Below, piece after piece: positions 39,492 through 48,368 of a stretch of DNA of 64,000 nucleotides (its first letter is position 1; each line of letters begins with the position of its first letter). The notes under the pieces are model-generated. The model was given only the letters and a program-made list of their open reading frames with translations, was not told the DNA's origin and searched no databases. This DNA comes from Orlajensenia stereocauli (lineage in GTDB: Bacteria > Actinomycetota > Actinomycetes > Actinomycetales > Microbacteriaceae). The position numbers and the translations under genes were made by a program. Where the stretch lies: the NCBI RefSeq assembly GCF_039548895.1, contig NZ_JBCLVG010000002.1. One strand, written 5' to 3'.

Positions 39492-42278
39492 CTAGCCGAC
39501 GCGCGGTGCGGTGATGCGCAGGAACGCCACCTTGTCGAACAGCGAGGCCTTCACCTCGACCTTGGTGCCGTAGCCGACGCCGGCGTCAGCCGGGTTGCCG
39601 GTTCCGAGCGGACCGAAGCCGAGATCCTCGCCGTAGTACTCCGTGGCGGGGCTGCCGTCGGCGTGAACCACGCGGGTGGAATACGGGGCACCATTCACCG
39701 AGGGGACGACGACCGAACCCTGGGCGTACCGCCAGAAGATGCCGGCGTCATTGACCTCGATGCCGGGGACCCAACCCTTGTCGTCGGTGAAGGTCTTCAC
39801 CGGGGCCTGCGCCGGAACCTTGGTGCAGTACTCGGTGAACGCCTCGTCCGTGATGCACTCCGTGAAGGGGTACGTCTTCTTCAACCCGAAGGCCGCGTTG
39901 GACGAGTTGGCGCGCGAGGTCATGTTCTTCAGCGTCGACGGATCCAGTTCGGCAGCGGCGCCTGTGCGGCGCAGCGGGTCGAAGTGGCTGTCGACGATGA
40001 GCAGACCGCCCTTGGCCCCACCGCTCGGGAGCGAGGTGAGGTTGCCGGTGACGTGGTTCACATCGCCGTACGTCGTGTCGCGGTACCAGACGAGGGCACC
40101 GGGCGCGTTGTACTTGATCTTCTGCACCTTCCAGGCGTCATCGCTGTAGACGGTCGTGTAGGCGTACTGGAGGCCCTTGTCGAAGCCATCGAAGTTGCGC
40201 CACTCGACCATGTAGTACTGCGCCTTGACCTGGGTTCCGGAATCGATGTGCCAGCCGGCACCGGTGGTGTCGGTGTGCGTCGAGACCTCGTTGGTCCAGC
40301 CGTTGTCGCCACCCTCCACGTCATCCGTCCAGACGGGCGTGTCACCGCTCGTCAGGGCGAAGTCGTCGGAGAACCAGCCGCGCTCCTCGAATGCGGCATC
40401 CGTCGCATAGCGAAGACGCACGTCGACCGACGTCCCGGCGTAGGCCGAGAGATCGACGTACTGGTGAGCCCAGCCGCCCGAGGATGCGGTGAGACCGTAC
40501 TTGAGGTTGCCGAAGGTGGCCAGGTTTCCGTTGGGGTCCGGGTAGTCATCCGGGGTCGATGCCTCGGAGCCGTCCTCGTTGTAGACCTTCTCGTTCACCC
40601 ACGTGGTACCGCCGTCGGTCGACACCTCGACGAAGCCGAAGTCCCAGTCCTCCTCGATCACGTAGTTGTTCCACATCCAGAACTTGGCGTCGGTCGGAAC
40701 GTCGACAGCGCGCGAGAGACGCACGTCCGCCCACGACTGGTCGGCACCGGAGTACCACATGCCCTCACCGCTGTGCGGGGTCGCGAGGGTCACCACCTTG
40801 TCTGGGAGGTTGATCTTCACGCCGTCCTCGGTGTACTTGATCGGACGCGAGGCCTGGCTCACCGCGATGGTGCGAGCCTTGTCTCCGGGGTTGATGACCT
40901 CGGGGTCGCTCCAACCGAGCACGTACTTGTCCCAGATGCCCATGTGGGCGGGCATCGACTGGAAGATCGGTCCGCTGTGCGATCCCGACGACATGAGGTC
41001 CCAGAAGTCGACGTCGGAGTCGGCGTTGCCTGAGGTGTCGTAGAGGTCGGGCAGGCCGAGATCGTGGCCGTACTCGTGGGCGAACACGCCGACGCCCGAG
41101 TCCTCGGGCTGAACGATGTAGTTCGACAGCTTGAGGTTCGTGCCCGGAATGGCCGCTCCACCCGCGACAGCGGAGGAGTGCGCCCAGATGGCGTAGGTGC
41201 CTTCGGCTCCGCCGCCACCCGACTTGTCGGATCCGGCGTGCACGAGCACGACGTGGTCGATGACGCCGTCGGGCTCGGTGAAGTTGCCGTCGCCGTCACG
41301 GTCGCCCTGGTCCTCGAGGTCGTAGTCGGCCCACGGGAAGTTCGGCTGTGCGGCGGCGAGAGACGTCACGGCGTCGATCGGAAGCTGACCGGCACCGAGG
41401 GGGTTGTCGGGGTGGCCCTGCATGTCCTGGACGGCTCCGGCCTCGTACACGCCTTCGTCGTTGAGGTGGCAGGTGCTCGCGCCGTAGTAGGCCTCGGAGT
41501 GCGGCACCGTGATCCACGGGGTCGCCGATCCGGTCACCGTGTAGGCGCCCTGCGACATCTCCTCGTACATCCGCTTCATGGTGTAGCCCGAGATGTCGAA
41601 GCCCTTCTTGCCGTCAGGACCGGTGAGGTCCGTGCGCACGCGCTTCGTGATGCCCTTGTCGGTGTAGAGCATGTCGTTGAAGTGCTTCGACGAGAAGTCG
41701 GGCACCCACATCGAGTTGTTGTCGGGCTTCGAGGCATCCGCGGGGTTCGGAATGGTGTTGTGGAGGGGCCCGCTCTGCACGTCGCCGAGCTTGCACTCGG
41801 TCGCGCCGAACTCGGTCGGGACCTGCACGTTGGAGAAGTCGTCCGCCGCGTTGGGGTTGAACTCCACGAGGATCGTGAGGAGCTTGGCCTTCTGCGTCGT
41901 CGCAGCCTTCTTGTAGATGCTCTTGAGGGCCTTGGGGCTCTTGCCGGTCTTGATCGACTCCGACTCGAGCTTGGCCAGTCCCTGAGCTGCGACCGGGTTG
42001 CCACTCGCGAACTTCTCATCGACGCTCTGGGCCTCGAGGATCGCCTGCTCCGCGTTGCGGTTCGCAGACGAATCGATGGCGATGTCCGTGCCGAAGGCCG
42101 CTTCGGCCCGCGGTTCCGCGTAGTTCATGTAGTACTCGGAATCGCTGATAGTCGGTGCGATCTGCGGTCCTGCCACTGCCGGCCCCACTGCAGCCGTCGT
42201 CGCCAGGCCGGCGGCGACGAGAGCGAGTATGGGGACTACAGCTACGACGCGCCTGCGCCGAGCCTTGCTTCCTGACAT
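39492..42278 (-). CDS. Secreted M6-family metalloprotease (immune inhibitor A-like)
   Basis: 928 aa; ATG 42278 preceded by GGAGGGAGAAG. Signal peptide with four arginines and cleavage near AVAGPQ. A propeptide-like region (40-150) precedes the M6 catalytic domain with zinc motif HEYGHDLGLPD near residue 398, followed by the Met-turn region DLMSSGSHSG. The C-terminal half contains beta-sandwich modules (SADQSWADVRLSRAVDVP, VDLSAYAGTSVDVRLRYATD) resembling the MAM-like domains of InhA. It degrades extracellular proteins; related Bacillus InhA cuts host antimicrobial peptides. Here a nutritional or defensive role is equally possible. Confidence 0.93.
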   Translation of the reverse strand: MSGSKARRRRVVAVVPILALVAAGLATTAAVGPAVAGPQIAPTISDSEYYMNYAEPRAEAAFGTDIAIDSSANRNAEQAILEAQSVDEKFASGNPVAAQGLAKLESESIKTGKSPKALKSIYKKAATTQKAKLLTILVEFNPNAADDFSNVQVPTEFGATECKLGDVQSGPLHNTIPNPADASKPDNNSMWVPDFSSKHFNDMLYTDKGITKRVRTDLTGPDGKKGFDISGYTMKRMYEEMSQGAYTVTGSATPWITVPHSEAYYGASTCHLNDEGVYEAGAVQDMQGHPDNPLGAGQLPIDAVTSLAAAQPNFPWADYDLEDQGDRDGDGNFTEPDGVIDHVVLVHAGSDKSGGGGAEGTYAIWAHSSAVAGGAAIPGTNLKLSNYIVQPEDSGVGVFAHEYGHDLGLPDLYDTSGNADSDVDFWDLMSSGSHSGPIFQSMPAHMGIWDKYVLGWSDPEVINPGDKARTIAVSQASRPIKYTEDGVKINLPDKVVTLATPHSGEGMWYSGADQSWADVRLSRAVDVPTDAKFWMWNNYVIEEDWDFGFVEVSTDGGTTWVNEKVYNEDGSEASTPDDYPDPNGNLATFGNLKYGLTASSGGWAHQYVDLSAYAGTSVDVRLRYATDAAFEERGWFSDDFALTSGDTPVWTDDVEGGDNGWTNEVSTHTDTTGAGWHIDSGTQVKAQYYMVEWRNFDGFDKGLQYAYTTVYSDDAWKVQKIKYNAPGALVWYRDTTYGDVNHVTGNLTSLPSGGAKGGLLIVDSHFDPLRRTGAAAELDPSTLKNMTSRANSSNAAFGLKKTYPFTECITDEAFTEYCTKVPAQAPVKTFTDDKGWVPGIEVNDAGIFWRYAQGSVVVPSVNGAPYSTRVVHADGSPATEYYGEDLGFGPLGTGNPADAGVGYGTKVEVKASLFDKVAFLRITAPRVG

Positions 42279-42555
42279 GCTTCTCCCTCCACGTACCCCG
42301 CAGTGATGACCACCGGGCACAAACGGCGTCCGATGTGTGAACGGACGTAACCCGAATCCTGCCCTTAAGACCCCTCGCTGGTAAATGCCTGTGGCCCTTA
42401 TTGGAGGGACATACGAATATCTTGCGGGGATCCTTCGTCGTCGGGTCGTTTCGCGCAAGAATCTGTCACCCGTGCGGGGGTGGCGCAGCGAAGGTGAGCA
42501 ATCGTCATCCCGTGCTCGGGGTGTGCGAGGCCCGGAGCGGTGTCAGACTGCCCAC

Positions 42556-43974
42556 ATGGACGAACGGATGCGGCAACGCCTGGTGCTCTGGGTGGCCGTG
42601 CTCGCCAGCTTCGTGTCGTTCCTCGACGGATCGATCGTCAACGTGGCGCTGCCCTCGATCTCGGCGGACCTCGGCGGCTCGATCGAGACCCAGCAGTGGG
42701 TCATCGATGCCTACCTGCTGACGCTCGGATCCTTCATCCTCCTGGCCGGGTCGCTCTCCGACGCGTTCGGCCGCATCCGGATCCTGCGCCTGGGCCTCGT
42801 GATCTTCGGCATCGCCTCCCTCGCCTGCGCCCTCGCGCCCACGGCGTTCGTGCTCATCGGGTCCCGCGCGGTGCAGGGGATCGGTGCCGCGCTGCTGGTG
42901 CCGAGCTCGCTCGCGCTCATCACGGCCACCTTCGACGGCCCGGCCCGCTCGAAGGCGATCGGCACGTGGACGGCGTGGACCGGCGTCGCCTTCGTGGTCG
43001 GTCCGCCCCTCGGCGGACTGCTCGTCGACACCGTCGGCTGGCGCTCGATCTTCCTGCTCAACGTGCTGCCCATCGCCCTGACGCTCGTGCTTCTGATGCG
43101 CCTGGCACGCCTCGGCATCCCGGAGCACGCCGCCGCCGGTGTGCGCATCGACGTCCTCGGCGCCGTGCTCGCCTCGCTCGGACTCGCCGGACCGGTGTTC
43201 GCCCTCATCGAGCACGGTCGCCTCGGCTGGGACGACCCACTCGTGCTGATTCCGCTCATCGGCGGCCTCATCTGCTTCGCGACCTTCCTCTGGTGGCAGA
43301 CACGCTCGCGGCATCCGCTCATGCCCCTCTCGCTGTTCCGGGCGCGCAACTTCGCGGTCGGCAACATCGCCACGGCAGCCGTCTATGCGGCCCTGTCGTT
43401 GGGGCAGTTCATCATCGCCGTCTACCTGCAGGAGGTCGGAGGGTTCTCCGCGACGGCGGCAGGCCTCGCCACGATCCCGCTGTCGATCCTCTCGATCTCC
43501 CTGTCGACGCTGTTCGGCTCGCTCGCCGGCCGCTACGGACCTCGTCGCTTCATGACGATAGGGCCGCTCACCATGGGCGCCGGGTTCCTGTTCATGCTCA
43601 CAGTGACCGACCCCCTCCAGTTCTGGCTGCAGATGATGCCCGGCATCCTGCTGTTCGGTCTCGGCCTGTCGATCACGGTCGCACCCCTCACCAGCGCCAT
43701 CCTCGGTGCCGTCAGCACCGCGCAGAGCGGCATCGGCTCCGCCGTCAACAACGCCGTGTCACGGGTGGCCGGTCTCGTCGCCATCGCGTGCGCCGGGGCC
43801 ATCATCGGCGGCACGCTCGACACCGACGCCTTCCATCGCGTGGCGCTCGTGACCGCGGTGCTGTTCATCGCCGGCGGGCTGGTGTCGTTCGCCGGCATCC
43901 GTACCCCGAAGGCGACTCCGGATGCGGCAGCCGATACCGCGCCGGATGCCGCCGCCGGCGCCCCGGCGGCCTAG
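42556..43974 (+). CDS. DHA2-family MFS multidrug efflux transporter (EmrB/QacA type)
   Basis: 472 aa from ATG 42556, with 13-14 predicted helices. Motif D1-like FLDGSIVNVALPSI in helix 1, motif A-like GSLSDAFGRIRILRLG after helix 2, and motif C-like WTGVAFVVGPPLGGLLVD in helix 5. These proton-driven 14-TM exporters expel hydrophobic drugs and dyes. The C-terminus is Ala/Asp/Thr-rich. Divergent from the M6 protease with a 277-nt gap, in which I see no certain operator and no linked regulator gene. Confidence 0.9.
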   Translation: MDERMRQRLVLWVAVLASFVSFLDGSIVNVALPSISADLGGSIETQQWVIDAYLLTLGSFILLAGSLSDAFGRIRILRLGLVIFGIASLACALAPTAFVLIGSRAVQGIGAALLVPSSLALITATFDGPARSKAIGTWTAWTGVAFVVGPPLGGLLVDTVGWRSIFLLNVLPIALTLVLLMRLARLGIPEHAAAGVRIDVLGAVLASLGLAGPVFALIEHGRLGWDDPLVLIPLIGGLICFATFLWWQTRSRHPLMPLSLFRARNFAVGNIATAAVYAALSLGQFIIAVYLQEVGGFSATAAGLATIPLSILSISLSTLFGSLAGRYGPRRFMTIGPLTMGAGFLFMLTVTDPLQFWLQMMPGILLFGLGLSITVAPLTSAILGAVSTAQSGIGSAVNNAVSRVAGLVAIACAGAIIGGTLDTDAFHRVALVTAVLFIAGGLVSFAGIRTPKATPDAAADTAPDAAAGAPAA

Positions 43975-43985
43975 CGGCCCTCAGC

Positions 43986-44822
43986 TCAGGCCTTCAGCAC
44001 CCGCCAGCTGCGCAGGTGCTCGACGGCGATGCCCGAGTAGCCCGGCAGGCCGACGAAGGCGTCGCGCACCAGGCCGGTCTCGGCCTCCAGCACTGCCGAG
44101 CCCTCATCGAAGAAGGTGTACTGGGCGCCACCGGCGACCTCGGGGGTGTCGGTCTCGACGCCGATGGTGAACGGCTTCCCGGCGACGGATGCCGCAGTCG
44201 CGGCCGGCTGTGCGAGGGCGATGATGCCGTCGCTCCCGGTCGCGTGGTCGGCGAACGCCACGACGGCGATGCCGTCGAGCTGCGGCAGCGTGAGGTCGAG
44301 CACGGTCGGGCTGCCGGGGCCGCCGGTCGGCGTGACCGCCCACCACCAGGGCGCGTCGGCGAGGAGGGCGCCCGAGCCGAGCGGCACGGAGGAGCGCACC
44401 AGGGCATAGAGTGCGGCGAGCTGCGGGGCGTAGACGCTCGGCGCCGTGCCTGCGACCCACGGCTCGAGGTCGAACTGCAGTCCGTCGAACGGAGCCGAGG
44501 CCAGGGCGGCGCGGGCCCACCACACGGCGAGGGCGGGCTCGGCGACCCAGGAGCGGTCGCCGCCGAGGGCGAGCACGCGCACTCCGGTCGCCTGCAACCC
44601 GGTGACCGTCGCGAGCAGCCAGTCCTGGATGGGGCCGCCCTGGTCTGCCGCCCACGGAACGCTCAGGTAGACGGTCGTCAGCGAATGCGCCGAGGCGAAG
44701 CCGATCACTCCCGCCGGTGTCATGTCGGCGTAGCCGTTGCCTCGGGCATCCTCGGTCGGGGGCACGGAGTTTCCCCATGCCCAGATGGTGGTGATGGGGG
44801 ACGCGGCCATGGTCGCAAGCAT
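43986..44822 (-). CDS. Hypothetical protein with a TIM-barrel glycosidase-like pattern
   Basis: 278 aa from ATG 44822 (ATG 44810 also possible; no clear RBS). Successive strands end in features seen in (beta/alpha)8 glycosidases: TIWAWGNS, TVYLSVPW, VRVLALGGD, FDGLQFDLEPW (an Asp/Glu pair at a strand end), LLADAPWWW, GIAVVAFAD, FTIGVETDT. No family is recognised with confidence and there is no signal peptide. The DLEPW segment is the best candidate active site. Convergent with the DHA2 exporter gene, 11 nt apart. Confidence 0.65.
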   Translation of the reverse strand: MLATMAASPITTIWAWGNSVPPTEDARGNGYADMTPAGVIGFASAHSLTTVYLSVPWAADQGGPIQDWLLATVTGLQATGVRVLALGGDRSWVAEPALAVWWARAALASAPFDGLQFDLEPWVAGTAPSVYAPQLAALYALVRSSVPLGSGALLADAPWWWAVTPTGGPGSPTVLDLTLPQLDGIAVVAFADHATGSDGIIALAQPAATAASVAGKPFTIGVETDTPEVAGGAQYTFFDEGSAVLEAETGLVRDAFVGLPGYSGIAVEHLRSWRVLKA

Positions 44823-44922
44823 GGCGTACCCGGGAACCCGGCGGGGCGCGGCGCGCGCTAGATGGGGGACGACAGGCGATTCTGAACCTCGGAGTGCGGC
44901 ATCCGCCAGCCAGAATGAGCCC

Positions 44923-45288
44923 ATGACCCGTCACTGGAGCCCTCTCGCCGTCGTCTACCTCGCGCTCGCCGTCTGCGGGCTGGTGGGCACCTGGACATTC
45001 AACGCTCTCGCCGTGGTGCAACTGCGCGACTTCTTCGGCGACTGGCTCGGCAGCGGACCCGCCGTGTCGTCGCTCACCGTCGACCTGCTCGTGGCGGCCG
45101 TGGCCGGCAGCGTGTTCATCATCATCGAGGCTCGGCGCCTCGGCATGCGCTTCGGCTGGCTCTACGTCGTGGCGTCGGGCGTGACCGCTTTCGCCTTCAC
45201 CTTCCCGCTCTTCCTGGCAATGAGGGAGCGACGGATGCGAGCCATCGCGGCACCGACGCATTCCGACGCGATCGACCCCGCGCCCTAG
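44923..45288 (+). CDS. DUF2834-type small membrane protein
   Basis: 121 aa with three hydrophobic segments (about 9-30, 50-70 and 78-100). The pattern YLALAVCGLVGTWTFN ... FF ... SLTVDLLVAAVAGSVFIIIEARRLGMRFGWLYV matches DUF2834 proteins, which have no assigned function. The C-terminus is charged and cytoplasmic. It starts about 100 nt from the divergent hypothetical gene. Confidence 0.8.
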   Translation: MTRHWSPLAVVYLALAVCGLVGTWTFNALAVVQLRDFFGDWLGSGPAVSSLTVDLLVAAVAGSVFIIIEARRLGMRFGWLYVVASGVTAFAFTFPLFLAMRERRMRAIAAPTHSDAIDPAP

Positions 45289-45393
45289 CGCCCGGCACCC
45301 CGCAGGGTCGAAACTGGGCGACGGGATCGCCCTCGACCAGATCGCGCTCTCATCCGCAGCTCCACCGGTACCACCGACCCTCAGGAGAACCGC

Positions 45394-46257
45394 ATGACAG
45401 CATCAGTCCCTCTGCTCACGGAGTGGGAGATCGCCGAGATCGACGCCGCGAACGAATCGGGCCGCACTCCGGTCGTCTTCGTCCATGGACTCTGGCTGCT
45501 CTCCAGCAGCTGGAAGGCCTGGCGCGACCTGTTCGACGACAACGGCTACGCCTCGCTCGCCCCGGGCTGGCCCGACGACCCCGACACCGTCGCGGAGGCG
45601 CGGGAGCATCCGGAGGCCTTCGCCAAGAAGATGGTGGCGCAGGTCACCGACCACTACCTGGCCGCCATCGCGCGACTGGAGAAGCGTCCCGTCGTGATCG
45701 GGCACTCGTTCGGCGGACTCATCGCGCAGAAGATCGCGGGGGAGGGCGTCGCGGAGGCCACGATCTCGATCGACAACGCGCCGTTCAAGGGTGTGCTGCC
45801 GCTGCCCGTCTCCGCACTCAAGTCGGCGTCGCCCGTGCTCACCAACCCGGCGAACATCAACCGCGGCGTGTCGCTCACGTTCGAGCAGTTCACCTTCGGC
45901 TGGGCGAACAACCTCGATGAGGCCGAGGCCCGCCACCTGTTCGAGACCTACCACGTGCCTGCAGCAGGGGCGCCGCTGTTCCAGGCGGCGACGGCGAACT
46001 TCAACCCGTTCGGCGGGGAGACGACCGTCGACTCGAAGAACCCCGACCGCGGCCCGCTGCTCATCATCGCCGGCGAGAAGGACAACACGGTGCCGTTGGC
46101 CATCAGCAACGCGAGCTACAAGATCCAGGCGAAGAACCCCGGCGTCACCGAGGAGATCGTCATCCCGGATCGGGGCCACTCGCTCATCATCGACAGCGGC
46201 TGGCGCACCGTCGCAGACGAGGCGCTGGCATTCGCTCAGAAGTACGCGGCGGCCTAG
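45394..46257 (+). CDS. Alpha/beta hydrolase
   Basis: 287 aa, no signal peptide. Oxyanion motif VFVHGLWLLSSSW, nucleophile elbow GHSFGG near residue 102, Asp in AGEKDNTVPL and His in PDRGHSLIID complete the triad. The cap region contains WPDDPDTV and NINRGVSLTFEQFTFGWAN, a pattern seen in many uncharacterised actinobacterial hydrolases. Substrate unknown; esterase or lactonase chemistry is likely. An AGGAG precedes the ATG. Confidence 0.85.
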   Translation: MTASVPLLTEWEIAEIDAANESGRTPVVFVHGLWLLSSSWKAWRDLFDDNGYASLAPGWPDDPDTVAEAREHPEAFAKKMVAQVTDHYLAAIARLEKRPVVIGHSFGGLIAQKIAGEGVAEATISIDNAPFKGVLPLPVSALKSASPVLTNPANINRGVSLTFEQFTFGWANNLDEAEARHLFETYHVPAAGAPLFQAATANFNPFGGETTVDSKNPDRGPLLIIAGEKDNTVPLAISNASYKIQAKNPGVTEEIVIPDRGHSLIIDSGWRTVADEALAFAQKYAAA

Positions 46258-46270
46258 CGCACCGCTGCAC

Positions 46271-46331
46271 CCGCTCGTTCGCCCGTCGTGGCCGCTCAGC
46301 CTCGCGCTGGGCGGCCACAGCCGGCGAGCGG
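46271..46331. repeat. Dispersed element: CCGCTCG ... hairpin ... CCGGCGAGCGG
   Basis: Outer arms CCGCTCG (46271-46277) and CGAGCGG (46325-46331) enclose an 11-bp stem (46288-46298 with 46308-46318, one mismatch). The order of CCGCTCG, a GTGG(T/C)CGC stem and terminal CCGGCGAGCGG is the same as in the element at 34864-34964. Confidence 0.55.
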
Positions 46332-46372
46332 ATGCCGCGAGTTCGCGCTCGCGGCAGACCTAGGCTGACGGC

Positions 46373-46966
46373 ATGCTCATCGAACACCGCGGACGCACTC
46401 CTGTCGTGCCGGCATCCGTCGTCATCGCATCGACCGCCGTCATCTCGGGAGACGTGACACTCGGTGAGAACGTGCGGGTGCTCCACGGCGCCGTGCTGAG
46501 CGCCGAGGACGGCCCGATCACCGTGGGCGACGACGTCGTGATCATGGAGGGCGCGCTGCTGCGGGGCCGGGCGAGGAATCCGGTGGTCGTCGGATCGTCG
46601 GTCATGATCGGCCCGCGCGCTCACGTCAACGGGGCCACCATCGGCGACGAGGCCTTCATCGCGACGGGGGCTTCGGTCTTCCCGGGCGCGGTGATCGGTG
46701 CGGGCGCCGAGGTGCGCATCAACGGGGTCGTGCAGGTGAACACCACGTTGGAGCCCGGCGCCGTCGTGCCGATCGGGTGGGTCGCGGTCGGGAGTCCGGC
46801 CAGCATCCTGTCGCCGGATCGCCATGAGGAGATCTGGGCGATCCAGCGGGAGCTCGGCTTCACGGCGACGGTGTACGGCGTCGGCCCCGACGCGACCATG
46901 CGCGACATCATGCGCGAGCAGGTGCAGTTCTACGGAGCGCACCGCGACGATCGCGCGCTGGAGTAG
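46373..46966 (+). CDS. Hexapeptide-repeat (left-handed beta-helix) protein of the gamma-carbonic-anhydrase-like group
   Basis: 197 aa. Tandem hexapeptides (SVVIASTAVISGDVTLGENVRV, GPITVGDDVVIMEGALL, VVVGSSVMIG) form a left-handed beta-helix, followed by the C-terminal helices. Similar proteins are often called gamma carbonic anhydrases, but the three zinc-binding His positions are not conserved: the IGHxAxxHG segment reads IGPRAHVNG. Carbonic anhydrase activity is therefore doubtful; acyltransferase or scaffold is possible. Stands alone. Confidence 0.8.
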   Translation: MLIEHRGRTPVVPASVVIASTAVISGDVTLGENVRVLHGAVLSAEDGPITVGDDVVIMEGALLRGRARNPVVVGSSVMIGPRAHVNGATIGDEAFIATGASVFPGAVIGAGAEVRINGVVQVNTTLEPGAVVPIGWVAVGSPASILSPDRHEEIWAIQRELGFTATVYGVGPDATMRDIMREQVQFYGAHRDDRALE

Positions 46967-47014
46967 ACGCATCGACTGGCGTGCGCGCACACGTCGACCA
47001 CCGACGTCAGTCGA

Positions 47015-47042
47015 GACCTCAGTGAGCGGACCTCAGTGAGCG
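47015..47042. repeat. Tandem 14-bp duplication of the dispersed element core
   Basis: GACCTCAGTGAGCG occurs twice without a gap (47015-47028, 47029-47042). It matches the core CCTCAGYGAGCG seen near 15530, 34841 and 56023. Confidence 0.65.
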
Positions 47043-47060
47043 ATGGGGGACTGGTGGCGC

Positions 47061-47273
47061 TTACTCGTCCTTGCGGGTGAAGTCGCCCTCGGGGGCGTCG
47101 GCCGGAAGCTCCTCATCGGTGTAGGCGCCCTCGACGCTCGCATCGGGACCTTCGCCGTCCGTCTCGGTGTACTGACCGTGCACCTGGCGAACCTCCGGCT
47201 CCTCGCCGTCGGTCTCGGTGTAGCTGCCCTCGCGCTCGTCGCGTCCGGTCGTGTCGCTCGGGTTCTGAGTCAT
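47061..47273 (-). CDS. Small acidic repeat protein (GxYTETDGE repeats)
   Basis: 70 aa, strongly acidic, no hydrophobic segment. Four degenerate repeats begin with Gly-x-Tyr/Phe-Thr: GSYTETDGEEP (16), GQYTETDGEGP (33), GAYTDEELP (49) and GDFTRKDE (63). I recognise the pattern only as an uncharacterised small protein; it is probably intrinsically disordered. Repeated YTETDGE could be a modification or binding motif. It lies alone, 124 nt downstream of the TetR regulator on the same strand. Confidence 0.7.
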   Translation of the reverse strand: MTQNPSDTTGRDEREGSYTETDGEEPEVRQVHGQYTETDGEGPDASVEGAYTDEELPADAPEGDFTRKDE

Positions 47274-47397
47274 CGAAAGCCCTTCCTCTGCCTCCCGGTC
47301 ACCGCATCGTGCCCGGAATGCCCATGCTAGGCGCGCACTCGGAGCGGCGCTAGGGGGTGTGCGGCGATGGCGGCAGCAGCTGAGGCGATGGGCGACA

Positions 47398-48036
47398 TCA
47401 GGCCTCGGGAAGCACCCTGTCGAGCGAAGCGTGCGCAGCCTCGAGGCGCTCGGGCAGGACCATGCCTGGCAGGATGACGATCCACATCTCGCGCACCCGC
47501 TTCACGAGGTCCTGGTAGTCGGTGAGCACCCCCGATGCCATCTGCACTCCGGTGAACGCCGGGATGACGAAGTGCGCGATCGTCTCGGGGTCGACATCGG
47601 GCCGCAGGTCGCCCTCTGCCGCTGCGCCGCCGAGCAGGGCGCCGATCAGCGGGATCCAGTCCTCGAACGGACCGCGCAACGGAGGATCGAACGTCGTCGT
47701 CTCGGTCGTGAGTCGCACGCCGGCTCGGGCCAGGATGCTCGTGCCCATCCAGTGCGCGAAGTCCGCGCACAGGCCCATCACGGCTTCGAGGCTGCTGGCG
47801 GATGCCGCGATCACTCGCTCCGCCGACGCCTTGCCCAGCTCCTGCTCGCGCTCGATGACGGCACGAGCGATCTCCTCCTTCGAGCTGAAGTGGAAGTAGA
47901 GGGACCCCTTCGAGACGCCGGTCTCGGTGGAGATGTCGGAGATGGACGCTGCCGCGTATCCGAGACGGGCGAAGACGGCCGCAGCGCCGTCGATTGCTCG
48001 TTCTCGGGTGACTTGGGCGCGTTGCTGCTGTGTCAC
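47398..48036 (-). CDS. TetR-family regulator of the ScbR/gamma-butyrolactone-receptor type
   Basis: 212 aa from GTG 48036, with GGAGG six nt upstream; the longer frame upstream is ignored. HTH: RAQVTRERAIDGAAAVFARLGYAAASISDISTETGVSKGSLYFHFSSKEEIARAVI, with the GVSKGSLYFHFSSKEE stretch characteristic of autoregulator receptors such as ScbR, ArpA and AvaR. The ligand domain contains W-rich helices (FAHWMGTSI, FEDWIPLIGALLGG). In Streptomyces these repressors bind diffusible butyrolactones to time antibiotic production. No butyrolactone synthase (AfsA) gene is in this window. Confidence 0.85.
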   Translation of the reverse strand: MTQQQRAQVTRERAIDGAAAVFARLGYAAASISDISTETGVSKGSLYFHFSSKEEIARAVIEREQELGKASAERVIAASASSLEAVMGLCADFAHWMGTSILARAGVRLTTETTTFDPPLRGPFEDWIPLIGALLGGAAAEGDLRPDVDPETIAHFVIPAFTGVQMASGVLTDYQDLVKRVREMWIVILPGMVLPERLEAAHASLDRVLPEA

Positions 48037-48368
48037 ATGAATCCTCCGCTGGCCCCGAGAAAATCGTACCCATAACGGGGCAGGGATATCGCTGCGTTGC
48101 ACCAAACTGGACGATTGGTTTGTTTTTGAGTTCCGCTCACCATAGACTCGCCGAACGTCCTGATGGCCCAGCCTCAGGCGAGCGTTTGAGCGCAACGCCT
48201 GACGACGGCTTGCACCGCCCAGTGGGGGGCGCACGGATGGCGACCCGAAAGCCGATGTCCGTGCACAGGGTGGTGCGGCCGTCGTCGGCTGCGGACGCGC
48301 GCGGTGGCGTTTCGCCCGGCCAGGCGCGGATTCGTCCTACTGGAGGGTCGTCCGCGATCCGCGTCGGA
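48037..48368. other. 332-nt gap between the TetR regulator and the SMP-30 gene
   Basis: Apart from the candidate TetR operator at 48101-48123, I see no convincing gene or element. Short frames on both strands here have Arg/Pro/Ser-rich compositions typical of antisense shadow. The promoter of the TetR gene should lie between about 48040 and 48120. Confidence 0.5.
48101..48123. promoter_or_regulatory. Candidate autoregulator-responsive element upstream of the TetR gene
   Basis: ACCAAAC-N9-GGTTTGT (48101-48123), with CAAAC/GTTTG arms (imperfect palindrome), resembles the AT-richer ARE sites of ScbR-type repressors and stands out in this GC-rich gap. It lies about 65-85 nt upstream of the GTG start. 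Autoregulation is inferred. Confidence 0.4.

Noticed and set aside
37220..39514. 764-codon plus-strand ORF opposite ptrB
   Set aside because: Shadow of the oligopeptidase B gene, whose catalytic motifs are on the minus strand.
42540..44861. 773-codon plus-strand ORF across the MFS gene
   Set aside because: Out-of-frame with the clear 472-aa transporter; His/Arg-rich.
46373..46966. Annotation as an active gamma carbonic anhydrase
   Set aside because: The three zinc-binding histidines are not present at the expected positions.
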